DNA of 62,494 bases. Origin: an uncultured Eubacteriales bacterium. GTDB taxonomy: Bacteria; Bacillota; Clostridia; Oscillospirales; CAG-272. Below are positions 51,504-59,592 of this stretch, piece after piece. The stretch lies in assembly GCA_905201895.1 (NCBI GenBank), contig CAJKPX010000010.1:1-62494 (forward strand). The letters run 5' to 3'. Within the stretch, counting starts at the first letter, position 1. Each line of letters starts with the position of its first letter. A program made the translations under genes and the position numbers. Below the pieces are notes generated by a model, which saw nothing but the letters and a program-made list of their open reading frames with translations, made no database searches and was not told the origin of the DNA.

Positions 51504-51537
51504 GCCTTGCAGAAATCAAATTCTGCAAGGCTTTTTT
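51504..51537 (+). terminator. guaA terminator
   Basis: GCCTTGCAGAA and TTCTGCAAGGC form a perfect 11-bp stem around ATCAAA, followed by T6. Confidence 0.88.
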
Positions 51538-51540
51538 CTG

Positions 51541-51569
51541 TTGACAAGCCCTGTTGATTATGCTATAAT
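51541..51569 (+). promoter_or_regulatory. Consensus promoter of the deoxyribosyltransferase-like gene
   Basis: TTGACA (51541-51546), 17-bp spacer, TATAAT (51564-51569), with a leader of about 130 nt in which I see no clear RNA motif. Confidence 0.78.
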
Positions 51570-51708
51570 AAATTCACAGGAGGCTTCCGCAACGGTCGGG
51601 TGACCTCTGCAAGGCGTTAAAATTTTTCTGAAATTGTAAAAATGAAAAGGATATTTGGCGCTTCCACATGACAACTCAAAATAAGGAATACAACCGAGGA
51701 GGATGAAT

Positions 51709-52980
51709 ATGCCAACATGTTTTATTATTTCTCCCATTGGAGAAAGCGGATCCGAAATTCGCAGAAATGCAGATGACCTTCGCGATTTGTTGATCAAGCC
51801 CGTTCTGGAGCCGATGGGCTTCAACGTTGTTCGCGGTGACCACCGCTCGGAGGCGGGACAGATCGACATCGACGTTATTCGTGCGGTGCAGGACTCCGAT
51901 CTGTGTATCATTGACGTCAGCCTCCCAAACCCCAACGTTTACTATGAATTCGGACGCAGAGACGAAACCGGAAAGCCGCTGATCCTTTTGAAGAGCAAGG
52001 GCAGCGACGATCTTCCCGTTGACGTGGCAACCAGACGATATATCGAATACGATCTGGACTCCCGCAGAGGCATCATCGACGCGATGGAGCAGCTGCGCGC
52101 CTTTGTCGGTCCCATCGTTGAGCGAGGCTTTGAATCCAACGGAAACGGCTCGTCGCTCTCCGAGCTTGCCGAAATTCTGAAAAGGGTGGAGCGCAAGATC
52201 GACCGTCTTGAGACCGCCAAGTCGAGCGCGTCGAGCGCGTTGAGCGCTGGAGAGGCGGATGACGAAACCAGATCGCATCCCGTGGAAGTGTACCGTCTTG
52301 CAATTCAGCAGAAGAACATTCCCTTGGCAGAGCGCGCAATGGAGCAGCTCAGATACAGAATGGATGAATTCCGTTGGCTGGATCAGGTGGTCGAGAACGT
52401 TGCAGCACTCGGCTCCTGGAAGGCAGGCGACCTGATGATCCAGAATGCGGTCAGATTTATCGACAGCAGCATGGAAATGAAGGACAAGATGGATTATCTT
52501 GGTTGTCTCGTATCCAATCTGACCCGAACCGATCGCGAAATGGACAATCTGGATTTGGTTGTGCAGATTTGCGAGTCGCTCACCGTGCTCAGTGCAAACG
52601 AGGAGCCCGAGTTGCGTATCCAGCCGTATAACCAGTTGAACCGTCTGTATTATGGTATTTACGGCACAACCAGGGATAAAAAGTGGTTGATGAAGTCAAT
52701 CGAGGCGCTCGAGAAGGCATTGAAGATCGACGAGGAGGAGTCGTTCCTGCACTATAATATCAGCGTGTGTCTCCACAAGATCGGTGAGTTGGATGCGGCA
52801 TTGCAGCACATTCTGCGTTGTGTAGCGCTGGACGGCGATGATTATGATGACGATCACCTGGAAACTCTTTGCGAGCTTCTGCATGAACGGCAGGATCCCC
52901 GCCTGGCAGATTCTCTTGCATTGCTGGAGCAGGTGAGCCCGGTCAAGGCGAAGCTGCTCAGAAACCGCTTCAATCAGTAA
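51709..52980 (+). CDS. Nucleoside 2-deoxyribosyltransferase-like (DRHyd) protein with helical repeats
   Basis: Two-part protein of 423 residues. Residues 1-130 resemble the deoxyribosyltransferase/deoxyribohydrolase fold: 'CFIISPIGESGSEIR', 'RGDHRSEAGQI', acidic D64 and D69, and 'NPNVYYEFGRR' with E80 as a candidate catalytic Glu. After a coiled-coil-like stretch (about 143-165) the rest is TPR-like helical repeat ('SIEALEKALKIDEEESFLHYNISVCLHKIGELDAALQHILRC'). Such N-terminal domains are predicted effectors or sensors in nucleotide-based conflict systems. The ATG at 51709 is 6 nt from AGGAGG. Monocistronic; activity untested. Confidence 0.7.
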   Translation: MPTCFIISPIGESGSEIRRNADDLRDLLIKPVLEPMGFNVVRGDHRSEAGQIDIDVIRAVQDSDLCIIDVSLPNPNVYYEFGRRDETGKPLILLKSKGSDDLPVDVATRRYIEYDLDSRRGIIDAMEQLRAFVGPIVERGFESNGNGSSLSELAEILKRVERKIDRLETAKSSASSALSAGEADDETRSHPVEVYRLAIQQKNIPLAERAMEQLRYRMDEFRWLDQVVENVAALGSWKAGDLMIQNAVRFIDSSMEMKDKMDYLGCLVSNLTRTDREMDNLDLVVQICESLTVLSANEEPELRIQPYNQLNRLYYGIYGTTRDKKWLMKSIEALEKALKIDEEESFLHYNISVCLHKIGELDAALQHILRCVALDGDDYDDDHLETLCELLHERQDPRLADSLALLEQVSPVKAKLLRNRFNQ

Positions 52981-53037
52981 TTCACCGCGTTTTTTTGAGC
53001 AGGAGCGCTCTGATGATTTGATCCCGATTTCACAAAT

Positions 53038-53080
53038 AAAGGGTGTTTCAAATGCGCATCGCGTTTGAGACACCCTTTTT
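53038..53080 (+). terminator. Terminator after the DRHyd-like gene
   Basis: A long stem opening AAAGGGTGTTTCAAA pairs with TTTGAGACACCCTTT, then T-run. GAGAC-type stem. Confidence 0.85.
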
Positions 53081-53112
53081 TTACACTTTTCAAAATTTTT
53101 TTGAAAAAACAC

Positions 53113-53146
53113 TTGACAAAGCAAATACTTCGTGATATGATGTATT
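53113..53146 (+). promoter_or_regulatory. PadR operon promoter with a candidate operator
   Basis: TTGACA (53113-53118), 17-bp spacer, TATGAT (53136-53141). An imperfect dyad AATAC...GTATT (53124-53146) overlaps the spacer and -10, where an autoregulating PadR protein could bind. The operator is tentative. Confidence 0.6.
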
Positions 53147-53165
53147 ACACAAGAGGAGGTATGAT

Positions 53166-53483
53166 ATGGATGCTCAATTGAAAAGGGGGATGCTGGACGT
53201 GTGCGTGTTAGCCGCGATCAAGAACGAGGACTCCTACGGATACAAGATTATCAAGGATATGAAGCCCTATCTGGAAATGTCGGAATCCACGTTGTATACG
53301 ATTCTGAAGCGCCTGGAGGCGGCAAAAATGCTCACTGTTAAAACGGCGGAGCACAACGGCAGATTGCGAAAATACTATCACATCACCAAGGCAGGGCTTG
53401 GACGTATTGCGGATTTTAAGGACGAATGGCGCGAGGTGATGTCAATCTATCAATTTGTGATCAAGGAGGATGAGAAACCATGA
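53166..53483 (+). CDS. PadR-family transcriptional regulator
   Basis: A 105-residue winged-helix regulator. It has the PadR signature 'LKRGMLDVCVLAAIKNEDSYGYKIIKDM', then 'SESTLYTILKRLEAAKMLTVKTAEHNGRLRKYYHITKAG'. This is the short, PadR-s2 form without the long C-terminal dimer helix. RBS AGAGGAGG precedes the ATG. Its stop overlaps the DUF1700 gene. PadR-DUF1700-DUF4097 sets in Bacillota respond to envelope stress, often antimicrobial peptides. Confidence 0.92.
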   Translation: MDAQLKRGMLDVCVLAAIKNEDSYGYKIIKDMKPYLEMSESTLYTILKRLEAAKMLTVKTAEHNGRLRKYYHITKAGLGRIADFKDEWREVMSIYQFVIKEDEKP

Positions 53484-54082
53484 CAAAAATTGAATTTTTG
53501 GATGCGCTTCGGAGGCGGCTTTCGGGTCTGCCTCGGCAGGAGATGGAGGACCGTCTTGCCTTTTGGAGTGAGATGATTGAGGACAGAAGGGAAGCGGGGC
53601 TCTCCGAGGAGGATGCCATTCGGGACATCGGCTCGGTGGAGGAGGTTGCGTCGCAGATCATTGCCGACGTGCCGCTCTCGAAGATCGCCAAAGAACGGAT
53701 GCAATCGAAAACGCAGCTGCGCGCTTGGGAAATTGTGCTCCTGGCGGTCGGGTCTCCGATCTGGTTTTCCCTGGCAATTGCCGCATTCGCGATCATTCTT
53801 TCGCTCTACGCGGTGCTGTGGTCGCTGGTCATCTCAATTTGGGCGGTTTTCGTCTCGCTTGCGGCATGTGTCGTTGGCGGTGTGATCGCGGGGATCGTGT
53901 TTGTTTGCGTTGGACAGGCGCCCTCCGGTATTTTCCTGATCGGCGCGGGCATTGTCTGCGCAGGGCTTGCGATCCTGTTTTTCTTTGGCTGTAAGGCGGC
54001 AACGAGGGGCGCGCTGCTCCTGACGCGTGCGGTCGTCTTGGGAATTAAAAAATGCGTTGTTGGAAGGGAGAGAGCGTCATGA
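53480..54082 (+). CDS. DUF1700 membrane protein
   Basis: A 200-residue protein. The N-terminal cytoplasmic helical domain 'MTKIEFLDALRRRLSGLPRQEMEDRLAFWSEMIEDRREAGLSEEDAI' is the DUF1700 hallmark, followed by four hydrophobic segments (about 85-170) and a basic end. It overlaps both neighbours by ATGA. Likely membrane partner of the PadR regulator and the DUF4097 protein. Confidence 0.88.
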   Translation: MTKIEFLDALRRRLSGLPRQEMEDRLAFWSEMIEDRREAGLSEEDAIRDIGSVEEVASQIIADVPLSKIAKERMQSKTQLRAWEIVLLAVGSPIWFSLAIAAFAIILSLYAVLWSLVISIWAVFVSLAACVVGGVIAGIVFVCVGQAPSGIFLIGAGIVCAGLAILFFFGCKAATRGALLLTRAVVLGIKKCVVGRERAS

Positions 54083-55041
54083 GTCATGCAACGAAAATCT
54101 GGCTTGGCATAGCCTTTGCGCTGATTTTGATTGGCGGATTATTGTTTGTGGGGGTGATGAGCATGCTCAAATGGGATTTTACAAAATTATCAACCGTGAA
54201 ATACGAAACGAACACGCACGAGATCAGCGAGGGCTTCTCGTCGATTGCGGTGAATACCGAAACCGCCAATATTGTGTTCGTTCCCACCGCTGATGCTGCA
54301 TGCTCGGTGGTTTGCCACGAGCAAACGAACATGAAGCACGCGGTTTCGGTTAAGGACGGCGTGCTGACGATTGAGGTGGTGGACACGCGAAAATGGTACG
54401 AATACATCGGCATCAGTTTCACGTCTCCCAAGCTCACGGTCACGATCCCGGCAGGGGAGTACGCCTCGTTGGCTCTGCACACCGACACGGGTAGCGTGGA
54501 GATCGCAAAGGATTTTTCTTTTGAGAGCATGGATGTTTCGGGGCACACGGGCACGGTGACAAATCACGCCTCGGTTGCGGGTGAGATAAGAATCAAAACA
54601 ACCACGGGCGGTATTCGCGTCGAGAGTGCTTCGGCGGGCTCGCTTGCGCTTTCGGTTTCCACGGGTGCCATTTACGTGAGCGACGTTGCTGTTTCGGGCG
54701 ATGCCTCGGTCAACGTGAGCACGGGCAAGACCGTTCTCACGCGCGTGACCTGCGGCAGCTTGACCTCCAAGGGCAGCACGGGGGATATTCACATGGAGGA
54801 CGTGATCGCTTCGGGGCGCTTCTCGATTGAGCGCGACACGGGTGACGTGCGCTTTTCGCATTGTGACGCCGCCGAGATTTCCGTGCGCACCGACACGGGT
54901 GACGTGAAGGGCAGTCTCCGCACGCCGAAGGTGTTTGACGTGCACACCGACACGGGCAGAAGGGAATATCCCAACACCGTCACGGGTGGCAGATGTGAGA
55001 TCCGCACCGACACGGGCGATATTCAGATCACGCTGGATTGA
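54079..55041 (+). CDS. DUF4097 surface-exposed beta-helix protein
   Basis: A 320-residue protein with a single N-terminal membrane anchor (about 6-28) and an extracytoplasmic region of repeated short strands such as 'HTDTGSVEI', 'GHTGTVTN', 'KTTTGGIRV' and 'RTDTGDVKG'. This is the stacked beta-solenoid pattern of DUF4097. Repetition is also visible in the DNA as recurring GACACGGGTGACGT-like units near the 3' end. It resembles the sensory/LiaX-type proteins of cell-envelope stress operons. Start by ATGA overlap. Confidence 0.86.
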   Translation: MSHATKIWLGIAFALILIGGLLFVGVMSMLKWDFTKLSTVKYETNTHEISEGFSSIAVNTETANIVFVPTADAACSVVCHEQTNMKHAVSVKDGVLTIEVVDTRKWYEYIGISFTSPKLTVTIPAGEYASLALHTDTGSVEIAKDFSFESMDVSGHTGTVTNHASVAGEIRIKTTTGGIRVESASAGSLALSVSTGAIYVSDVAVSGDASVNVSTGKTVLTRVTCGSLTSKGSTGDIHMEDVIASGRFSIERDTGDVRFSHCDAAEISVRTDTGDVKGSLRTPKVFDVHTDTGRREYPNTVTGGRCEIRTDTGDIQITLD

Positions 55042-55099
55042 GCATCGACGTTGATTTGCCACGCAAAAACTAAAAACGGCAAGAATTTTCTCATTCTGC

Positions 55100-55159
55100 T
55101 TGCAAGCAATCGGTTTTTGTGGTAGAATAAGCGCAGAAAGCTCTGCTTTGTGGTAGAAT
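55100..55159 (+). promoter_or_regulatory. Duplicated promoter upstream of the aldolase gene
   Basis: TTGCAA (55100-55105), 17-bp spacer, TAGAAT (55123-55128). The block TTTGTGGTAGAAT recurs 31 bp later with TAGAAT at 55154-55159, giving two -10-like elements. Confidence 0.55.
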
Positions 55160-55217
55160 CAAGCAAAAAAAATATGAATTTGGACCTGATGCGTATGCCT
55201 TGGGCGGGAGGAATGAT

Positions 55218-55898
55218 ATGAAATTTTTGATCGACAGCGCCGACGTCGCGCGCATCCGCGAGCTTTGGCGCACCTATCCCTGCGACGGTGTGACCACCAA
55301 CCCTTCGATCCTTGCCAAGAGCGGCAGACCGCCCTTTGAGGTGCTTTCCGAAATTCGCGCCCTGATCGGCGAGGATGCCGAGCTGCACGTGCAGGTGGTG
55401 TCTGTCGCGGCGGAGGATATGATCCGTGAGGCGGAGCGCATCACGTCGGAGCTCGGCAAGGGTACCTTTATCAAGATTCCCACAACAACCGAGGGCGTGC
55501 GTGCCATGCGTTTGCTCTCGGAGCAGGGCTACCGTATCACCGCAACCGCGATCTATGCCCCCATGCAGGTCTATCTTGCCGCAAAGGCGGGTGCGAAGTA
55601 CGTTGCGCCCTACGTCAACCGCATCGACAATCTTGGTTACGATGGCGTTGCAACGGCACAGCGTATGCAGAATATTCTCGAGAACAACGGCTTTGAGACC
55701 GAAATTCTCGCCGCAAGCTTCAAAAACGTCCAGCAGGTGCTCGCGCTTTGCGAGTACGGTGTGGGAGCCTGCACGGTTGCCCCCGACGTGATCGACGCCT
55801 TCCTCAAAAACGAGAACGTGGACGCGGCAGTGGGCGCCTTCACGCGTGATTTCGCGTCGCTCTGTGGGGACGGCGAGACCATGCTTACCTGCAAATAA
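55218..55898 (+). CDS. fsa: Fructose-6-phosphate aldolase / transaldolase-like protein
   Basis: Schiff-base aldolase of the small transaldolase family, 226 residues. The catalytic set fits the FSA type: D6 ('FLIDSAD'), K86 ('FIKIPTT') and Y132 ('PYVNRID'), corresponding to D6, K85 and Y131 of the E. coli enzyme. It could cleave fructose 6-phosphate to glyceraldehyde 3-phosphate and dihydroxyacetone or act as a transaldolase. The ATG at 55218 follows GGGAGG. It sits next to, but is transcribed apart from, the galactonate operon. Confidence 0.88.
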   Translation: MKFLIDSADVARIRELWRTYPCDGVTTNPSILAKSGRPPFEVLSEIRALIGEDAELHVQVVSVAAEDMIREAERITSELGKGTFIKIPTTTEGVRAMRLLSEQGYRITATAIYAPMQVYLAAKAGAKYVAPYVNRIDNLGYDGVATAQRMQNILENNGFETEILAASFKNVQQVLALCEYGVGACTVAPDVIDAFLKNENVDAAVGAFTRDFASLCGDGETMLTCK

Positions 55899-55901
55899 AT
55901 C

Positions 55902-55943
55902 AAAAAAGATAGGACAGTACAATAGAACTGTCCTATCTTTTTT
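55902..55943. terminator. Bidirectional terminator between the aldolase and AraC genes
   Basis: A 17-bp perfect stem (AAAAAAGATAGGACAGT and complement) with an 8-nt loop and A/T tracts on both sides. The stop codon of the convergent AraC gene lies in the right arm. Confidence 0.85.
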
Positions 55944-56706
55944 GATTTCGGTATTGTGTTGGCGTCATGCCAACGCCTGCGAGAAAGGCGCGGTTGAAGC
56001 TGTTGATCGAGGAAAAGCCGCTTTGCAGCGCAACCTCGGATATGCGATGCTCCCGTGAGCGGAGAAGCTGCTTGGCGTAGTCGATGCGGTAGGAGGCGAG
56101 AAAGGCGCGAAAATTCATGCCCGTGAGCGCGTGGAGCGCCGAGGAGAGATATTTTTCGTGATAGCCTAACCTTTTTGCCAGATCACCAAGACGAATATCC
56201 TCGCGGAAATTTTGCGAAATGTATTCAATCACCTCATGGTAGAGCGAGTATTTTCCCGCATTTTTGGGTGTTGCCTTGGCAGATCGGAGCAGCTCGTCGC
56301 AGATCAAATTCAAAAGACCGCAAAGCCGCAGGGTGTCGTCTGCCTCTGTGCGCTCCAGCTCGTCGAGCAGCCCTCGGTGCGCGCGCATATCCAGCACGGG
56401 CTCGCTGAGCCAGGCATCGCCCAGCAGCTCGAAAAGAACGGGAATATGATCGTTGGAAAAGACCGCACAACGCATAAAGGATTCGGTTTCGTCGGTGTAT
56501 TCGTGAATTTGATTGGGGAGAATGAAGATCAGGTGATCGGGGGGCAAGTGATATTTTTGACCGTTGACGATCACGGTTGTGGTGCCGCTTTTGGTGAAGG
56601 CGATCTCGCTGAATTCATGGATGTGCGGCGGCATCACCCAATTGCGGTGAACGTTGCTTCGGTATTCGTATCGCTTGCCGATATTTTCTTTTTGATAAGT
56701 AATCAT
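55933..56706 (-). CDS. AraC-family transcriptional regulator
   Basis: A 257-residue regulator: N-terminal cupin sugar-binding domain ('PPHIHEFSEIAFTKSGTTTVIVNGQKYHLPPDHLIFILPNQIHEY') and C-terminal double HTH ('RLGDLAKRLGYHEKYLSSALHALTGMNFRAFLASYRIDYAKQLL', 'ISEVALQSGFSSINSFNRAFLAGVGMTPTQYR'). The ATG at 56706 has GGAGGG upstream. It is divergent from the six-gene sugar operon and is its probable ligand-dependent activator, a role inferred from position. Confidence 0.9.
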   Translation of the reverse strand: MITYQKENIGKRYEYRSNVHRNWVMPPHIHEFSEIAFTKSGTTTVIVNGQKYHLPPDHLIFILPNQIHEYTDETESFMRCAVFSNDHIPVLFELLGDAWLSEPVLDMRAHRGLLDELERTEADDTLRLCGLLNLICDELLRSAKATPKNAGKYSLYHEVIEYISQNFREDIRLGDLAKRLGYHEKYLSSALHALTGMNFRAFLASYRIDYAKQLLRSREHRISEVALQSGFSSINSFNRAFLAGVGMTPTQYRNQKR

Positions 56707-56741
56707 CGCCCCGACCCTCCAAAATCTTACCTTTTGGTGAT

Positions 56742-56770
56742 ATTTTATCATATTTTGGATTGAAAGTCAA
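56742..56770 (-). promoter_or_regulatory. Promoter of the AraC-family gene
   Basis: Minus strand TTGACT (56765-56770), 17-bp spacer, TAAAAT (56742-56747). The divergent plus-strand operon has TATAAT (56786-56791) and TATACT (56794-56799) but no good -35, as expected for an activator-dependent promoter. Confidence 0.65.
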
Positions 56771-56830
56771 GACATTATCGTTTATTATAATATTATACTG
56801 TATTATGAAGCGAAAAGGGAGGCGTTGCCG

Positions 56831-57748
56831 ATGGAGCAGATCAGAATTGAGGGTGGCGGGTATACCGCACAGATCGACGTGTCACACGGAGCAAACTGCA
56901 TCAGCCTGCGCCATCTGTCAACGGGGGCTATGATCCTGCGCGAGCCGACCTGCGGCGAGGGCGAGCCCGACAATCCCTATCTCTACGGCATGCCCATCCT
57001 CTTTCCCGTCAACCGCATCTCGGGTGGATATTTTTCACTCGACGGGAGAGACTACCGATTTCCCATCAACGAGCCCAAAACGGGATGCCATCTGCACGGA
57101 ACCCTACATCGCACGCCCTTTGCGGTTGCGGAGCAAACGTGTGATCGCGTGGTCTGCACCTATCGCTCGGCGAGCTACCACGGCTTTCCGCACGATTTTG
57201 AAATCCGCATCACCTATGCACTCTCGGAGCGAGGGCTTTTGCATCAAACAGAGGTGATTAACCATTCGGACGCGCGCATGCCCGTGATGCTCGGCTATCA
57301 CACCACCTTCAACGCAGCCTTTGCGGGGAGCGAGGAGACCTTGGCAGAGGTTGGGCTCGCGCGTGAATATGAGCGCGACATGAGCACCTATCTCCCAACA
57401 GGGCGGATGCCCGAGCCCGACGCGGTGACAACAGCGCTTGCCGATGGACTCTTTTCGCCCTTTGAGCGACCGATCAGCCGACACTATCGCGCGTCGACGG
57501 ATGGGCGCATGACTCTGACCGATCCCTCGCGCGGCATCCGACTTGTTTATGAGAACGACTCGGGTTATGGCTATCGCCTGATCTACAACGGCGAGGGCAA
57601 CGAATATATCTGCATGGAGCCGCAAACCTGCGCGGCAAACGCCCCGAACGCACCCTTTGGCAGGGAGGAGGGCGGACTTACCTGCATCGCACCGCATTCA
57701 TCAAGAAACTACGTATCAAAAATATATCTGGAGGAGATCAAACAATGA
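56831..57748 (+). CDS. Aldose 1-epimerase (galactose mutarotase family)
   Basis: Interconverts alpha and beta anomers of hexoses. The 305 residues include family landmarks 'PILFPVNRISGGYFSLDGRDYRFPINEP', the substrate-binding 'HLHGTLHRTPF', and a late 'TCIAPHSSR'. The ATG at 56831 is 7 nt from GGGAGG. It is first in a tight operon of sugar oxidation genes. In that context it would supply the beta-anomer of the aldose to a dehydrogenase. Confidence 0.85.
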   Translation: MEQIRIEGGGYTAQIDVSHGANCISLRHLSTGAMILREPTCGEGEPDNPYLYGMPILFPVNRISGGYFSLDGRDYRFPINEPKTGCHLHGTLHRTPFAVAEQTCDRVVCTYRSASYHGFPHDFEIRITYALSERGLLHQTEVINHSDARMPVMLGYHTTFNAAFAGSEETLAEVGLAREYERDMSTYLPTGRMPEPDAVTTALADGLFSPFERPISRHYRASTDGRMTLTDPSRGIRLVYENDSGYGYRLIYNGEGNEYICMEPQTCAANAPNAPFGREEGGLTCIAPHSSRNYVSKIYLEEIKQ

Positions 57749-58416
57749 AGATCACATGGCTTGGACAGGCAGGACTGATGCTGGAGAGCGGAGGGGTGAC
57801 CGTGATCGTTGACCCCTATCTCTCGGACAGCGTGGAGAAGGTCGAGCCGAAGAACCGCCGCCGCGTGGCGGTGGACGAGCGCTTTTTGCGCATTCGCCCC
57901 GACGTGCTCGTGCTCACCCACAATCATCTTGATCACACCGACCCCGAAACGCTCTGCCATTATCTCACCGAGGATTCGGGCATTCTGGTGCTCGCCTCGG
58001 GCAACGCATGGCAAAACGTGCGCAAATTCGGCGGCAACAACAACTACGTGATGTTCAACCGCCGCACCGAGTGGAGCGAGGGGGAGCTGCGCTTCCGCGC
58101 CGTTTACGCCGAGCATTCGGACAGCACCGCCATCGGATGCCTGATCTATGCCGAGGGCAAGACCTACTATATCACGGGCGACACGCTCTACAACGAGGCG
58201 GTGTTTGAGGACCTGCCCGACGCGATCGACTACGTATTCCTGCCTGTCAACGGCGTTGGAAACAACATGAATTTTGCCGACGGCGCACGTTTCTGCGCAC
58301 GGCTGGGTGCCACCGCGATCCCATATCATTGCGGTCTGTTTGATTCGCTCAATCTCGGCGACTTCCCGTATGAGCCGAAGGTTGTTCCCACATTTTATGA
58401 AGAAATCGGACTTTGA
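57745..58416 (+). CDS. MBL-fold metal-dependent hydrolase, UlaG-like (candidate sugar lactonase)
   Basis: Metallo-beta-lactamase-fold hydrolase, 223 residues, with the metal motif H59-N-H61-L-D63-H64, a 'DPYLS' segment near 23-27 and later metal-site residues ('HSDSTAIG', 'ITGDTLYNE'). The closest known type is UlaG, a phosphorylated-sugar lactonase, so sugar lactone hydrolysis is a reasonable role. Between an epimerase and a galactonate dehydratase, an aldonolactonase function is inferred. Start overlaps the epimerase stop (ATGA). Confidence 0.82.
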   Translation: MKITWLGQAGLMLESGGVTVIVDPYLSDSVEKVEPKNRRRVAVDERFLRIRPDVLVLTHNHLDHTDPETLCHYLTEDSGILVLASGNAWQNVRKFGGNNNYVMFNRRTEWSEGELRFRAVYAEHSDSTAIGCLIYAEGKTYYITGDTLYNEAVFEDLPDAIDYVFLPVNGVGNNMNFADGARFCARLGATAIPYHCGLFDSLNLGDFPYEPKVVPTFYEEIGL

Positions 58417-58428
58417 TGGAGGTAACCT

Positions 58429-59580
58429 ATGAAAATTACGAAGCTTGAAATAATCAAGGTCAAGCCGCGTTGGATGTTTCTCAAAATGCACACCGACGAG
58501 GGGCTGATCGGACTTGGCGAGCCTGTTCTGGAGGGTCATTGCAATGCGGTTGAGGCGGTTCTGCGCGAATACGAGGAATACCTCATCGGCAAGGACCCCA
58601 TGATGATCGAGCACCATCTGCAGGCGCTCTACCGCGGCGGCTTTTACCGTGGCGGTCCCCTGATGCTCTCGGCGATCAGCGGCATCGAGCAGGCAATGTG
58701 GGATATCAAGGGAAAGTATTACGGCTGTCCCGTTTATGAGATGCTCGGCGGCAGATGCCGTGACCGCATCCGCATGTATACGCACGTCAAGCGTGCGGGC
58801 GTGCCGGGCGAGTTCCCGATCGAGGAGATGCTCAAGATCACGCAGGACCGCCTCGACGAGGGCTACACCGCACTCAAATATTCGATCATTCCGCCCATTC
58901 GCACGATCGACAACCCCGCCAACACGCAAAAGCACATCGAGCGCTTTGCGGCGGTGCGTGAGAAAATCGGCATGGGCGTGGACCTTGCCATTGATTTTCA
59001 CGGTCGCGTGAGCCCCGCAATGGCGTTGCGCCTTGCCGAGGGACTCAAGCCCTACGAGCCCTTTTTCATTGAGGAGCCCTGCCTGCCCGAGAACGTGGAT
59101 TGCATGGTTAACATTGCGCGTGCAACCTCGATCCCGATCGCAGCGGGCGAGCGTCTGTTCGGAAAATGGGAATACCGTCAGCTGCTCGAGCGGCAGGCGG
59201 TAAGCGTGGTGCAGCCCGACATCTGCCATTGCGGTGGTATCTTTGAGGGGCGCAAGATCGCAACCATGTCCGAGCTCTATTTCGGGTCGGTCGCGCCCCA
59301 CAATCCGCTCGGTCCCATTTCGCTTGCAGCCTGCCTGCAGCTCGACGCATGCACGCCCAATTTCCTGGTGCAGGAGCATCCCGGCAACCCCGATCGCTCC
59401 GACCTCGGAGTGGGCTATATCAAGGAGCCGTTTGTGATCAAAAACGGATACATCGACGTTCCCACCAAGCCCGGTCTTGGCGTGGAGCTCGACGAGGAGG
59501 CGCTTGCCGACAAGATCTACGACGGTGCATGGACAACGCCGCGCCTCTATCATGAGGACGGAAGCGTTGCGGATTGGTAA
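58429..59580 (+). CDS. dgoD: D-galactonate dehydratase (enolase superfamily)
   Basis: Dehydrates D-galactonate to 2-keto-3-deoxygalactonate. The 383 residues align with E. coli DgoD almost end to end ('PRWMFLK..TDEG', 'YRGGFYRGGP', 'KPGLGVE'). All catalytic residues are found with a constant +6 offset: metal ligands D189, E215 and E241, and bases H191 and H291. One difference is the segment after the first barrel strand, 'LKYSIIPPIRTID', where E. coli has 'FKLNGCEE'. Substrate could therefore vary slightly. RBS GGAGG. Fits with DgoK downstream. Confidence 0.88.
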   Translation: MKITKLEIIKVKPRWMFLKMHTDEGLIGLGEPVLEGHCNAVEAVLREYEEYLIGKDPMMIEHHLQALYRGGFYRGGPLMLSAISGIEQAMWDIKGKYYGCPVYEMLGGRCRDRIRMYTHVKRAGVPGEFPIEEMLKITQDRLDEGYTALKYSIIPPIRTIDNPANTQKHIERFAAVREKIGMGVDLAIDFHGRVSPAMALRLAEGLKPYEPFFIEEPCLPENVDCMVNIARATSIPIAAGERLFGKWEYRQLLERQAVSVVQPDICHCGGIFEGRKIATMSELYFGSVAPHNPLGPISLAACLQLDACTPNFLVQEHPGNPDRSDLGVGYIKEPFVIKNGYIDVPTKPGLGVELDEEALADKIYDGAWTTPRLYHEDGSVADW

Positions 59581-59592
59581 AGGAGAGACGCT

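Noticed and set aside
51641..51670. Nine-codon leader peptide before the DRHyd-like gene
   Set aside because: ATG and stop are present but there is no ribosome binding site and nothing linking it to regulation.
54880..55030. CRISPR-like or tandem repeat array
   Set aside because: The recurring GACACGGG units are codons for the repeated strands of the DUF4097 protein, in frame and irregularly spaced.
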